The translations under genes were made by a program, and so were the position numbers. A model generated the notes under the pieces. The model did not search any database. It saw nothing but the letters and a program-made list of their open reading frames with translations, and was not told where the DNA came from. Source: Ferruginibacter sp. (GTDB lineage Bacteria; Bacteroidota; Bacteroidia; Chitinophagales; Chitinophagaceae). Taken from it: DNA of 34,054 nt. This document shows, piece after piece, positions 24,449 to 32,674 of this stretch. Position 1 is the first letter of the stretch. Each line of letters opens with the position of its first letter. Where the stretch lies: NCBI GenBank assembly GCA_014379625.1, contig JACMLJ010000081.1:1-34054 (forward strand), given 5' to 3'.

Positions 24449-24546
24449 GGTTGATGGTTGATTGTTGATTGTTGATGGTTGAGGGTTGATGGTCAATAGT
24501 CAATGGTCAAAGGTTGATGGTCGATGGTCGATGGTCAATGGTGAAA
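24449..24546. repeat. Tandem heptad array, about 14 units of GGTTGAT type
   Basis: Fourteen consecutive 7-base units stay in phase: GGTTGAT, GGTTGAT, TGTTGAT, TGTTGAT, GGTTGAG, GGTTGAT, GGTCAAT, AGTCAAT, GGTCAAA, GGTTGAT, GGTCGAT, GGTCGAT, GGTCAAT, GGTGAAA. Consensus is GGTYRAT. It lies just upstream of the DinB-like gene. Confidence 0.9.
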
Positions 24547-24557
24547 TATTGACCATC
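24530..24557. repeat. Perfect 10-base inverted repeat ending the heptad array
   Basis: GATGGTCAAT (24530-24539) and ATTGACCATC (24548-24557) are exact reverse complements with an 8-base loop. The last heptads are thus mirrored by an inverted copy. Without a T run it is not an obvious terminator. Confidence 0.7.
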
Positions 24558-24701
24558 ATATAGCTATCGGGTCATAAGCTTAACTTAACGGGAGTATTTT
24601 ATTGTAAAAACTACAGCGCCCGATAAAATTTTATGATATCCTGCTCGTTGCCTTTTAGGGTTTTCCAGGTTACCGGTTACATTGATGAATTCAACAGGAT
24701 A

Positions 24702-26372
24702 TTATCCTTTTTTTGATTTTTTCATGGTTGGTACTGGTAATGCTTCGCTGGTTATTTTTCTTTCGCCTTTCAATGAATTGGCTAATTGAATGGCCGTATA
24801 TGCATTTATTATTCCACCCGTTTTTGAGATATTACTCAACAGGGTTTTATCTTCGGTACCAGGAATACTGACCTTTTCACCGGGTGCTTTTGCAGATTTT
24901 TCAATTACATATTTCAATTGCCTGGCACTCAGGGCAGGGTAGTAGCCTAAAATGAAAGCAGCGGTACCTGCTACCACCGGACAAGCCATGCTTGTGCCGG
25001 ATAAATTGCCATAATTGTTTCCACCGGGCATCGTAGAATAAATTTGTACCCCCGGAGCAAATACATCAACTTCTTTTTTGCCGTAATTGCTAAAGGGTGC
25101 AGTAATGCCCCCATTTTTAACATCACCACTTGCACCCACGGTGATCCAGTTGGCAGCTACTATTTTATTTTCTTTATATACAGGGGTTGGGTAATGATCG
25201 GCTGAGTCTAAATTTTTTGAATCATTTCCTGCGGCATGTACCAATAAAACACCCTTTTTTTCGGCGTACATCACTGCATCATCTACCCATTTTTTCTCAG
25301 GCGATACGTATTTACCAAAGCTCATGCTGATAATCTGTGCGCCATTATCAACTGCATAGCGTATAGCCAGCGCAACGTCTTTATCATGCTCATCCCCGTC
25401 GGCAAGGGCCCTTACCATCATAATACGTACATTATCTGCAATTCCATCTATTCCTTTTTTATTATTTCTTACCGCGGCAATCGTTCCCGCACAATGCGTA
25501 CCATGTAAGGCGGTAGACGCCATAATATCATTGTTGCCATAAAAACGGTCATTGATATCTGTTTCATCATCCTGCACGATTTCTTTTCTGTATTCACGCG
25601 GTGCGATATTTGCGGCATCCGCCTTTCCTATCTGGCCTTCAAATTCATCGATAATCTGTTTATTGGTGATAATGTCGCCGGGACTACCCTGGCAAAGTTG
25701 TATTAAAAAGATTTTGGTTTTTCTTGCGTTGACATCTGTAGATGTGTATTTTTCCAGGTCAGTACAGGAGTATTCTGCTTTTCCTAAATCTTTTGCGATA
25801 ACAGAATCACCTTTTAAAAACCCCGGCAATATTTTTTTCATAAAAGCTATTTCTGCCGGATTGATATCTCCTATGATTTCCTGCTTTGCTTTTTTAAATA
25901 TTTCAAATTCTTCTTTCTCTTCCGGTTTTAAAGCTGACGGTTCGGTTGTGATACCTTCATATTTTAATTTCAGTTTATTGTAAACACGAGCGGCTTCATA
26001 ACTATCCTTTGTTACATTGCGGCCATCTCTGCCCCCCAGGAAATTCCATCCATGAATATCGTCTACATACCCGTTTTTATCATCATCTTTTCCATTGTAC
26101 GGTATTTCATTGGGGTTTGTCCATAAAATTGGTTTCAGGTCTTCATGAAGGGTATCGATACCAGTATCAATTACGGCTACAATTACCTGCCTGCTTTTGA
26201 TTTTTTTTGCTTTCACAAAATCATATGCCTTATCGAGGCTGATACCGTTAATCCCCGTACTGTCTTTATCCTGTAAATACCAGTTTTTAGTTAATACAGT
26301 ATTTGAAGTTTGGGAAAAAGTTGCAGCTCCGGAAAAGAGTGCCGTAAATAGTAACAAGAATGTTCTCTTCAT
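24702..26372 (-). CDS. S8 family (subtilisin-like) secreted serine protease
   Basis: 556 residues from the ATG at 26372, which begins a clear signal peptide (KRTFLLLFTALFSGAATFSQ). The longer open frame upstream to 26552 overlaps ispE and is not subtilase-like. Catalytic Asp69 in AVIDTGID, His290 in HGTHCAGT, oxyanion Asn383 in AAGND and Ser461 in GTSMACP are all present. Between Asp and His lie 221 residues (about 32 in subtilisin), including a KDDDKNGYVDDIHGWNF block seen in Bacteroidota subtilases and a helical charged insert. The mature enzyme is exported past the inner membrane; no C-terminal sorting domain is seen, only a basic KKSKKG end. Confidence 0.9.
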   Translation of the reverse strand: MKRTFLLLFTALFSGAATFSQTSNTVLTKNWYLQDKDSTGINGISLDKAYDFVKAKKIKSRQVIVAVIDTGIDTLHEDLKPILWTNPNEIPYNGKDDDKNGYVDDIHGWNFLGGRDGRNVTKDSYEAARVYNKLKLKYEGITTEPSALKPEEKEEFEIFKKAKQEIIGDINPAEIAFMKKILPGFLKGDSVIAKDLGKAEYSCTDLEKYTSTDVNARKTKIFLIQLCQGSPGDIITNKQIIDEFEGQIGKADAANIAPREYRKEIVQDDETDINDRFYGNNDIMASTALHGTHCAGTIAAVRNNKKGIDGIADNVRIMMVRALADGDEHDKDVALAIRYAVDNGAQIISMSFGKYVSPEKKWVDDAVMYAEKKGVLLVHAAGNDSKNLDSADHYPTPVYKENKIVAANWITVGASGDVKNGGITAPFSNYGKKEVDVFAPGVQIYSTMPGGNNYGNLSGTSMACPVVAGTAAFILGYYPALSARQLKYVIEKSAKAPGEKVSIPGTEDKTLLSNISKTGGIINAYTAIQLANSLKGERKITSEALPVPTMKKSKKG

Positions 26373-26469
26373 TGGTAGTTTTTTGTGCATGTGCAATTTA
26401 TTGTAAAGGCGGCAAATCAGGTTACGATTAAAAAAATAGTCATTAAAAAAATTAAAGATTAACAGCATT

Positions 26470-27324
26470 TTACAGTAAAATGTTCTGCAAGAGGTAATTT
26501 TCAGGAAAATCAAAAGAAGGGAGCGTGTTGTTATCAAATATTCCAAATACACTGCTGCCGCTTCCGCTCATAGCCGCAAACAAAGCTCCCTGCTCATAGA
26601 ACGATGCTTTGATCGATTTGATTTCGGGATAGCGTTTAAAAACAGGTATTTCAAAGTCATTGATGAGTTTGCCTTTCCAGTGGCTCACAGGCCCGGAAAT
26701 GATTGTTTGCAGCGGTTCAGGGGGTGATGAGTTTTGGGTAAATTCACCGGTTACAATACTGAGTCGTGAAAATGCCCACCCGGTATTAATATGGATACGC
26801 GGATTTACGATTATCATCCGGTAACCAGGTAGTTGTACATTGACAGGTTGCAGGATTTCACCACGGCCTGTTGCAATACAGGGCTTATTGATGATAAAGA
26901 ACGGACAGTCGCTCCCTAACTGTAAAGCGTAGGACAACAATTGATCATCCGTTAAACCCAATGCATAGTTTTCGTTCAGGGAGATGAGTGTAAATGCGCC
27001 ATCGGCCGAACCTCCGCCAAGGCCGGCGCCAATGGGGATTGTCTTATGTAAATGCATTTTTACTGCAGGTAACCGCGGAAAATCTTTTTTTAGCAGGTGC
27101 CAGGCTTTAATACAAAGATTGTCCTTTTCTTCACCTTCTATTTTGGTACCTGAATGTGAAAAAAGCGGTGGGGAAAGATCGCCTGGTGATGTTGCAGAAA
27201 TTATTTCCAGTGCATCATTTAAGTGAACCGGGTAAAAAAGGGTTTCGATATTGTGGTAACCATCGGCTCTCTTCCCTGTAATAATTAAACCAAGGTTTAT
27301 TTTGCAATTGGGAAAAACGATCAT
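26470..27324 (-). CDS. ispE: 4-diphosphocytidyl-2-C-methyl-D-erythritol kinase
   Basis: Phosphorylates CDP-methylerythritol in the non-mevalonate isoprenoid pathway. The 284 residues match the family, a GHMP kinase. Lys8 in PNCKINLGL, the phosphate loop PIGAGLGGGSADGA (97-110) and Asp139 in GSDCPFFI are present, as is AAMSGSGSSVFGIF near the C-terminus. It precedes the S8 protease by 97 bases on the same strand and may be co-transcribed with the nuclease gene upstream. Confidence 0.95.
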   Translation of the reverse strand: MIVFPNCKINLGLIITGKRADGYHNIETLFYPVHLNDALEIISATSPGDLSPPLFSHSGTKIEGEEKDNLCIKAWHLLKKDFPRLPAVKMHLHKTIPIGAGLGGGSADGAFTLISLNENYALGLTDDQLLSYALQLGSDCPFFIINKPCIATGRGEILQPVNVQLPGYRMIIVNPRIHINTGWAFSRLSIVTGEFTQNSSPPEPLQTIISGPVSHWKGKLINDFEIPVFKRYPEIKSIKASFYEQGALFAAMSGSGSSVFGIFDNNTLPSFDFPENYLLQNILL

Positions 27325-27418
27325 CTTTAATTGATAACTGGTTGTTTTTTTTCTTGATAATAATTCCCTACAAAGTCACCGGAGATATTTATTAAAGCCT
27401 GGTGTTTTACTGCAGACA

Positions 27419-27454
27419 ATTATGCATTATCAATTAATTCATTATCCATTAACC
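27419..27454. repeat. Short degenerate heptad array overlapping a stop codon
   Basis: Five units on the + strand, ATTATGC, ATTATCA, ATTAATTC, ATTATCC, ATTAACC (lengths 7, 7, 8, 7, 7). The last includes the stop codon of the bifunctional nuclease gene. The unit resembles the complement of the larger array at 24449-24546 (ATCAACC, ATTGACC). Confidence 0.6.
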
Positions 27455-28036
27455 TTTTTTCCTGCCTTTAATTTCATCCCTTATGGCGATGGCCCTAATA
27501 TAGTCTTCCTGTTCCAAAACTTCGGCCAGGAGGTTGTTCAGTTCTTCCAGCGACAACCCTTTCAGATCATCACGGCCCCCGGTTTCGGTTGTAATGGGGG
27601 CATTTGATTTTTTCTTTTTGGCATCGCCTTCCATTAAAATACCGGCGCTGTCTAAAATATTATCGTAGGTAAAAATGGAGCAGCCAAAGCGCACGGCAAG
27701 CGCCAATGCATCGGAGGTTCTTGAATCAATTTCCACGGTATCATTTTCACTGCTGCAAACTAATTTACTGTAAAATATACCTTCCTGAAGATCGTTGATG
27801 ATCACTTCGTGCAATTCAACATTAAAAGCCATCATGAAATTTTTCATCAGGTCGTGTGTGAGCGGGCGGCTTGGGCTCATTCGCTCCAGTGCAACCGCGA
27901 TTGCCTGTGCTTCAAAACCACCAATAACAATTGGCAGGCGGCGTAAACCATTTACTTCACCCAAAACCACCGCATACGAATGAGTTTGGGTAATACTGTG
28001 CGACAAGGCTACTATTTCTAATTCTATTTTCTTCAT
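27449..28036 (-). CDS. Bifunctional nuclease (BFN) domain protein with UVR motif
   Basis: 195 residues. The N-terminal DUF151/BFN domain (about 1-135) shows LPIVIGGFEAQAIAVALE, RPLTHDLMKNF and SRTSDALALAVRFG. A lysine-rich linker (about 139-144) leads to a C-terminal UVR motif (about 163-191: LEELNNLLAEVLEQEDYIRAIAIRDEI), the helical pair by which UvrB contacts UvrC. This fusion is usual in Bacteroidota. Plant and thermophile BFN proteins have DNase/RNase activity; whether this one does is not known. It is 124 bases upstream of ispE on the same strand. Confidence 0.9.
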   Translation of the reverse strand: MKKIELEIVALSHSITQTHSYAVVLGEVNGLRRLPIVIGGFEAQAIAVALERMSPSRPLTHDLMKNFMMAFNVELHEVIINDLQEGIFYSKLVCSSENDTVEIDSRTSDALALAVRFGCSIFTYDNILDSAGILMEGDAKKKKSNAPITTETGGRDDLKGLSLEELNNLLAEVLEQEDYIRAIAIRDEIKGRKKG

Positions 28037-28560
28037 AAATAATTTACGAAACTAAGTGTTTTTTTAAATAGAAACTACTGTTTTGGGTTTGTCGGAAAAG
28101 ATTTTTCAGGTACCAGGGTCGCTCCTGATTTTCGTTTTTTGTTTTTTCTGTTTTTTTGAATAGTATCTTAGTTTTACAAAGGTCGTCTTTTTGGTGAAGT
28201 ATTCTTATTTAAGCCATTTAATAATACTCCGTGCCGGCTTTGCAGTTGCTGCTTATTAATGTTTTTTCCTGCTTCATCAGTAATTAATATTCCTCAATAT
28301 CTGGTTTAATTTTTTTTCATGCCAACGGCATGGGCTTATTCATCAAAACATATCTTAATGTAAAAAGCCTTTCCGACTAACATGAAAGGCTTTTTAAAAT
28401 GAAATGAATATTTTTATCTTCTCTTAATTTCAGGATGTCTTCCCTTTCAGTCAATTATGCCTGGTACCTTGTTTTCACCCAGGCCTGTTTTAACTGTTTC
28501 GTTGAATTTCCATTTCGGTGTAGACATGCTTATTACTGATGAGAATAAACTGAATAACTT
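28037..28560. other. Intergenic region with a terminator only
   Basis: 524 A+T-rich bases between etfA and the nuclease gene. Apart from the terminator at 28362-28395 and a small CATGCC/GGCATG hairpin at 28318-28332, I see no gene, tRNA, promoter consensus or recognisable riboswitch. Confidence 0.5.
28362..28395 (-). terminator. Intrinsic terminator downstream of etfA
   Basis: AAAAAGCCTTTC pairs exactly with GAAAGGCTTTTT (12 positions, 10-base loop); five T end it on the - strand. It lies about 165 bases past the etfA stop. Confidence 0.85.
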
Positions 28561-29526
28561 TTAATCAACTCTTTTCATCTTCTTCACTGCTTCAATGATC
28601 TTTGGCATTACTTCAAAAGCATCTCCAACAATACCATAATCCGCCGCTTTAAAGAATGGCGCTTCGGGGTCTTTATTGATCACCACGATCGTTTTGCTCC
28701 TGTTTACTCCCGCTAAATGCTGGATGGCCCCGGAAATACCAATGGCAAAATATAAATTGGGGGCAATGGCAATTCCGGTTTGGCCTACATGCTCATGATG
28801 CGGCCTCCAGTTTATGTCCGCCACGGGTCGGCTACACGCAGTAGCTGCTCCCAGTAATTTAGCGAGGTCTGTTACCAATGCCCAGTTTTCGGGGCCTTTT
28901 AAGCCACGTCCGCCACTGACTACAATTTCCGCCTCAGTTAATGGTACTTCGCCCGCAACTTTATTAATGGCAGTAACCTGAACTTTTGCCGCATCAACTG
29001 CTGATGCAAATTCGGCCACTTCAGCAATGCCATCTCCCGTGGTGATAGGATAGGAGTTAGGGTTCAGCGAAATTATTTTTACGGGTGTATTAATTGCTAC
29101 ATTAGCGAATGCTTTTCCACTAAATACATTTTTCTTTACCACGAACCCATTGGTGGTATCCGGTAAGGCAATCGCACCCGAAACCAGTCCGGCGATCAAC
29201 CGCACACTCAAACCCGGCGCCACAGCTTTCCCTGTAAGGTTGTTGGAAAAAACAATAACAGTTGCGCCGGATGCAATGGCGGTTTCTGCAATCAATTTTG
29301 TAAATACCTGTGCATCCAGTTGATCCAGCGACGGGTTTTTAACTGTATGGACTTTTTTAATGCCATATTTCCCCAGCAGGGTTAAATCATCGGTAACAGA
29401 GCCCAGTACAATGGCTTCTGCACCAACTTCCAGTTGATCTGCCACCTTAGCGCCATAACAGGCTGCTTCAATAGATGATTTCCTGATCTGCCCGTCGGCC
29501 TGGTCCAAAAAAATTAAAACACTCAT
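28561..29526 (-). CDS. etfA: Electron transfer flavoprotein subunit alpha
   Basis: 321 residues, the FAD-binding partner in the ETF heterodimer that takes electrons from acyl-CoA and other dehydrogenases. The C-terminal FAD domain is clear: SGGRGLKGPENW (204-215), SRPV (232-235), HVGQTGIAIAPNLYFAIGIS (246-265), GAIQH and NKDPEAPFFKAADYGIVGD (284-302). It lies downstream of etfB on the same strand, but 390 bases away. A terminator closes it. Confidence 0.95.
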   Translation of the reverse strand: MSVLIFLDQADGQIRKSSIEAACYGAKVADQLEVGAEAIVLGSVTDDLTLLGKYGIKKVHTVKNPSLDQLDAQVFTKLIAETAIASGATVIVFSNNLTGKAVAPGLSVRLIAGLVSGAIALPDTTNGFVVKKNVFSGKAFANVAINTPVKIISLNPNSYPITTGDGIAEVAEFASAVDAAKVQVTAINKVAGEVPLTEAEIVVSGGRGLKGPENWALVTDLAKLLGAATACSRPVADINWRPHHEHVGQTGIAIAPNLYFAIGISGAIQHLAGVNRSKTIVVINKDPEAPFFKAADYGIVGDAFEVMPKIIEAVKKMKRVD

Positions 29527-29620
29527 GATACAGAGTTTATAAGTTTAATAAAATATAGCCTTAAATTACTAAATTAACCGGAGCGATTAAAACCAGAGTA
29601 AGAGCTTGCATTTCAAATGT

Positions 29621-29652
29621 GCTAATTAGCTAATCCGCTAATTTGCTAATGT
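29621..29652. repeat. Four tandem GCTAATNN octads
   Basis: GCTAATTA, GCTAATCC, GCTAATTT, GCTAATGT follow each other without gaps. The six-base core is exact in all four. Confidence 0.8.
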
Positions 29653-29881
29653 AAAATACCCCAATTGCACTAGTAAATAATCTATAAAAACTGACAACCT
29701 ATTTGCAGTTTTTTCTGCCCTGGCGTCTAAATATACTGTGGCTTTAAAGCGCTCCACAATGATTGACAAGTAAAAGTGACCTGATAGCTTCCGGGTGGTA
29801 CAACCCTGTTTAATTGATAATCATCTACTGGTCAAAAGCGCTTAGTCTGAAAGTTTAAAAGGGTTAAATAATACTGAACCG

Positions 29882-29903
29882 ACCTGAGGTCCCAGCCGAA
29901 GCG
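29882..29903. repeat. GC-rich double palindrome after the etfB stop
   Basis: GACCTGAGGTC is a perfect 5+1+5 palindrome (at 29881-29891) and is followed by CCGAAGCGG (29897-29905), a word also present at 14753-14761 downstream of the receptor gene. It may be a dispersed intergenic element. No T run follows. Confidence 0.4.
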
Positions 29904-29916
29904 GGAACGGAGGGTT

Positions 29917-30660
29917 CTAAATTACCTTAGCTTCTTCATGCAGCAACCTTACCAGTTCTTCGGGATGATCTGCTGAAACCAGCTTCACGCCTGCTTTTGC
30001 CGGGGGAAGATCAAAAGAAGCGATGGAAGTAAGCGCTTCCGCCGCCACGGGTTCTACCACTTTCAATGGTTTGCCCCTGGCCCCCATAATGCCTTTCATA
30101 TTTGGAATACGTTGTTCCGCCATTCCTTTCTGGCAGCTTACTACAACGGGTAGTTGCACTTTACAGGTTTCTTCACCGCCTTCTATTTCACGAACAATGA
30201 CGGCGTGCCCGCCCTCGAGGGAAAATTTGGAAGCGAGTGAAATGTAGGGAAGATCCAGCATTTCTGCCACCATGCCGCCAATGGAAGATCCATTGTAATC
30301 GATGGTTTCTTTTCCGGTAAATATAAGGTCGTAGCCGCCCGGTTTGGCTACCGCCGCGATTTGAGAAGCTATATAATAACTATCATGGCTATCCGCGTTC
30401 ACACGGATGGCTTCATCGCCACCCAGGGCCAGCGCTTTCCGGATGATGGGATCGCAATCCGGCGCGCCGATGGTTAACAGGTGAATGGTACTGGTATTAT
30501 CCGCTTCTTTCAGTTCGATCGCCCTCACCAGGGCGTACCATTCATCGTACGGGTTAATGATCCATTGTACTCCATCACCGGCGAATTTCGTATTGTTATC
30601 CGCGAAGGTTATTTTTGCAGTGGTATCCGGCGTTTTACTGATACAGACTAAAATTTTCAT
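29917..30660 (-). CDS. etfB: Electron transfer flavoprotein subunit beta
   Basis: 247 residues, the AMP-binding ETF subunit. MKILVCISKTPDT at the N-terminus, NPYDEWYALVRAIEL (36-50), FTGKETIDYNGSSIGGMVAE (114-133) in the nucleotide-binding region, and RIPNMKGIMGARGKP (184-198) match the family. It should pair with the alpha subunit encoded downstream. A -7-like promoter element lies about 47 bases upstream of the start. Confidence 0.94.
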   Translation of the reverse strand: MKILVCISKTPDTTAKITFADNNTKFAGDGVQWIINPYDEWYALVRAIELKEADNTSTIHLLTIGAPDCDPIIRKALALGGDEAIRVNADSHDSYYIASQIAAVAKPGGYDLIFTGKETIDYNGSSIGGMVAEMLDLPYISLASKFSLEGGHAVIVREIEGGEETCKVQLPVVVSCQKGMAEQRIPNMKGIMGARGKPLKVVEPVAAEALTSIASFDLPPAKAGVKLVSADHPEELVRLLHEEAKVI

Positions 30661-30706
30661 TTGTAAAATTTAGTATCAAAAAATAAGTTGTTTATGCAAC
30701 TATTGT

Positions 30707-30714
30707 CAAAGATA
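30707..30714 (-). promoter_or_regulatory. Probable -7 promoter element for etfB
   Basis: On the - strand TATCTTTG matches TAnnTTTG exactly, about 47 bases before the etfB ATG. I see no good TTTG at the usual upstream distance, so the call is tentative. Confidence 0.45.
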
Positions 30715-30763
30715 ATATTTGTAAATATATAATTGCACATTTAATCAAAAAAAATATTGGAAA

Positions 30764-31075
30764 ATGGACCGGATAGAAAAATTGCTGGAATATATGAAGA
30801 CGGCTGAGAAGGATAGTTTTCTGCAACATGCGCTGGCATTGGAATACATTAAGATTGGAGCTGACGAGGAAGCCAGGAACTTATTTAATGAACTGCTGCT
30901 GAGGGAGCCAACCTATGTAGGTTCTTATTACCATTTGGGCAAATTACTGGAACGGGCCGGTAACTTTGATAAAGCCATCCGGATTTATCAAAGAGGTATG
31001 GAAGAAGCAAAAAGGGCAGGAGATCATCATTCTTACAACGAATTGCAGGGCGCTTTGGAAGATATTGAGGAGTAG
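30764..31075 (+). CDS. Small TPR-repeat protein
   Basis: 103 residues, nearly all helical. At least two tetratricopeptide repeats are visible: FLQHALALEYIKIGADEEARNLFNELLLREP and YVGSYYHLGKLLERAGNFDKAIRIYQRGMEEA have the W/L-G-Y-A-P-like spacing of TPR helices, with a third, partial one at the end. No signal peptide, so it is cytoplasmic and probably a protein-interaction module. It is divergent from etfB, with about 100 bases shared as promoter region. Partner unknown. Confidence 0.85.
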   Translation: MDRIEKLLEYMKTAEKDSFLQHALALEYIKIGADEEARNLFNELLLREPTYVGSYYHLGKLLERAGNFDKAIRIYQRGMEEAKRAGDHHSYNELQGALEDIEE

Positions 31076-31273
31076 GGGCCGACCCGCCGGGTTTTCAACA
31101 GCCTGTTTTTATGTTTTTGTTTGAGTTTGTGTGGGCGGTATTTTTTCATGCCGTCATTGCCGGATCCCTGTTTGCAGTCTAACCAAGGCGGTTTTGATTT
31201 GTACAAGATACTGGTAGCTGTCTTTGGTTTTTAATTCATGCCGGTTTCAATTATGGTGTAAGAATAAAAAAAA

Positions 31274-32674
31274 ATGGAGCTTTTAGAAAAATTTACACAA
31301 CACATAAAAAAAGAAAATCTTTTTCAGCCAAAAGACAGGTTACTGCTTGCCGTTAGTGGCGGTATTGATTCTGTTGTTTTGTGTGAGTTATGCCGGCAGG
31401 CGGGTTATGATTTTGAAATGGCGCACTGCAATTTTCAATTAAGAGGTGATGATAGTAACCGCGATGAAAAATTTGTGGCTGCCCTGGCGAAAAAATTCGG
31501 GGTAGTGTTTTACGTAAAAACATTTGAAACCATCCCATACGCGCAGGCTACAAAAAAATCAGTTGAAGAAGCAGCAAGGGATCTTCGTTATCAATGGTTT
31601 TATAGCTTAATTGAACCTAAAAAATGGGATGATGGGCAAAAAGAGATGGATGATATCACCTACCAGGTATCCAAACAGCGACTATCGACACTCAACTATA
31701 TTCTTACTGCTCATCACGCCGATGATAATATTGAAACCGTGCTGATGAACTTTTTCCGGGGTACCGGCATTACTGGTTTGAGAGGGATTTTACCGAAGCA
31801 GGGAAAGCTCATCCGACCTTTATTATTCGCCCGCCGGACTGAGTTAGAAATATTTGTAAAAGATAATGCGCTTGAATTTGTGACAGATCATACCAACTTC
31901 GAAAATGACTACACCCGAAATTATTTTCGTAATACCATCATCCCATTGGTAAGTGAAAGTTTTCCCCGGTCTGCTAAAAATGTATTGAAGAATATTCAGC
32001 GTTTCAGGGAAACTGAAATTTTGTACCAGCAGGCTGTTCAGTTGCATAAAAAGAAATTACTGGAGCAAAAGGGTGGCGAGATACATATCCCTGTTTTAAA
32101 ATTACTGAAGACAACGCCGCTGGCAACGGTAGTATACGAGATCATCAAAGATTTTGGTTTTACGTCCCATCAAACGGAAGAGGCTATTGCTTTATTAAAA
32201 AGTGAAACAGGGAAATACATTCAGTCTGCTACCCATCGCGTCATTAAGAACCGCAACTGGCTTGTTATTTCACCCATTGCAACGATTGAATGCGCCCATG
32301 TATTGATTGAAGAAAATGACCATGCCATTGTTTTTTTAAATGGAACCATTTCGATGGAGAAAATTGCGAAGGCACGGTTTTCTATGGTTAATGACCCATT
32401 GGTTGCGCAGTTGGATCCTGCACAAATTAAGTTTCCATTGTTGTTGCGAAAATGGAAACAGGGAGATTATTTTTATCCCCTTGGTATGCAAAAGAAAAAG
32501 AAGCTCAGCCGTTTTTTTATTGATCAAAAATTATCACTTACCCAAAAAGAAAACACCTGGGTAATTGAAATGGATAAAAAAATAATATGGGTGGTAGGTA
32601 AAAGAATTGACAACCGCTATAAAGTGACCGATGATACACAGGATGTTTTAAAAATTGACTACCTCCCGAAATGA
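31274..32674 (+). CDS. tilS: tRNA(Ile)-lysidine synthase
   Basis: Attaches lysine to C34 of the tRNA-Ile with CAU anticodon, so that it reads AUA; essential in most bacteria. 466 residues, normal for the long form. The ATP PP-loop motif LLAVSGGIDSVVL is at 24-36. TAHHADDNIETVLMNFFRGTGITGLRGI follows, then a middle domain and a C-terminal TilS domain (about 385-460: RKWKQGDYFYPLGM). The start ATG follows an A-rich tract. Its last 16 bases overlap the convergent rhomboid gene. Confidence 0.95.
   Translation: MELLEKFTQHIKKENLFQPKDRLLLAVSGGIDSVVLCELCRQAGYDFEMAHCNFQLRGDDSNRDEKFVAALAKKFGVVFYVKTFETIPYAQATKKSVEEAARDLRYQWFYSLIEPKKWDDGQKEMDDITYQVSKQRLSTLNYILTAHHADDNIETVLMNFFRGTGITGLRGILPKQGKLIRPLLFARRTELEIFVKDNALEFVTDHTNFENDYTRNYFRNTIIPLVSESFPRSAKNVLKNIQRFRETEILYQQAVQLHKKKLLEQKGGEIHIPVLKLLKTTPLATVVYEIIKDFGFTSHQTEEAIALLKSETGKYIQSATHRVIKNRNWLVISPIATIECAHVLIEENDHAIVFLNGTISMEKIAKARFSMVNDPLVAQLDPAQIKFPLLLRKWKQGDYFYPLGMQKKKKLSRFFIDQKLSLTQKENTWVIEMDKKIIWVVGKRIDNRYKVTDDTQDVLKIDYLPK

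Larger units (their letters stand above)
29527..29916. other. Unusually long gap between etfB and etfA
   Basis: 390 bases without a gene between two subunits that are normally adjacent. It holds a four-unit octad array at 29621-29652 and, next to the etfB stop, a GC-rich segment with two small palindromes (29882-29903). No promoter consensus for etfA was found. Confidence 0.6.

Noticed and set aside
24399..24503. Extra 35 N-terminal residues for the DinB-like protein
   Set aside because: They translate mostly heptad repeat sequence into Gln/Asn/Ile repeats; the family starts at the ATG at 24398.
24449..24546. Heptad array as a CRISPR
   Set aside because: Units are 7 bases with no unique spacers and there are no cas genes nearby.
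25552..25983. Open frame of 143 codons opposite the S8 protease
   Set aside because: Lies wholly within the protease coding region and has low-complexity Ser/Ile-rich composition typical of an antisense shadow.
26373..26552. 60-residue upstream extension of the S8 protease
   Set aside because: It overlaps ispE and precedes a complete signal peptide that begins at 26372.
28318..28332. CATGCC-AAC-GGCATG hairpin as a terminator
   Set aside because: The T run precedes it on the + strand and becomes an A run after it on the - strand, so it fits neither orientation.
31083..31096. ACCC-GCC-GGGT hairpin after the TPR gene as a terminator
   Set aside because: The stem is only about four pairs and the T run is short; too weak to call.
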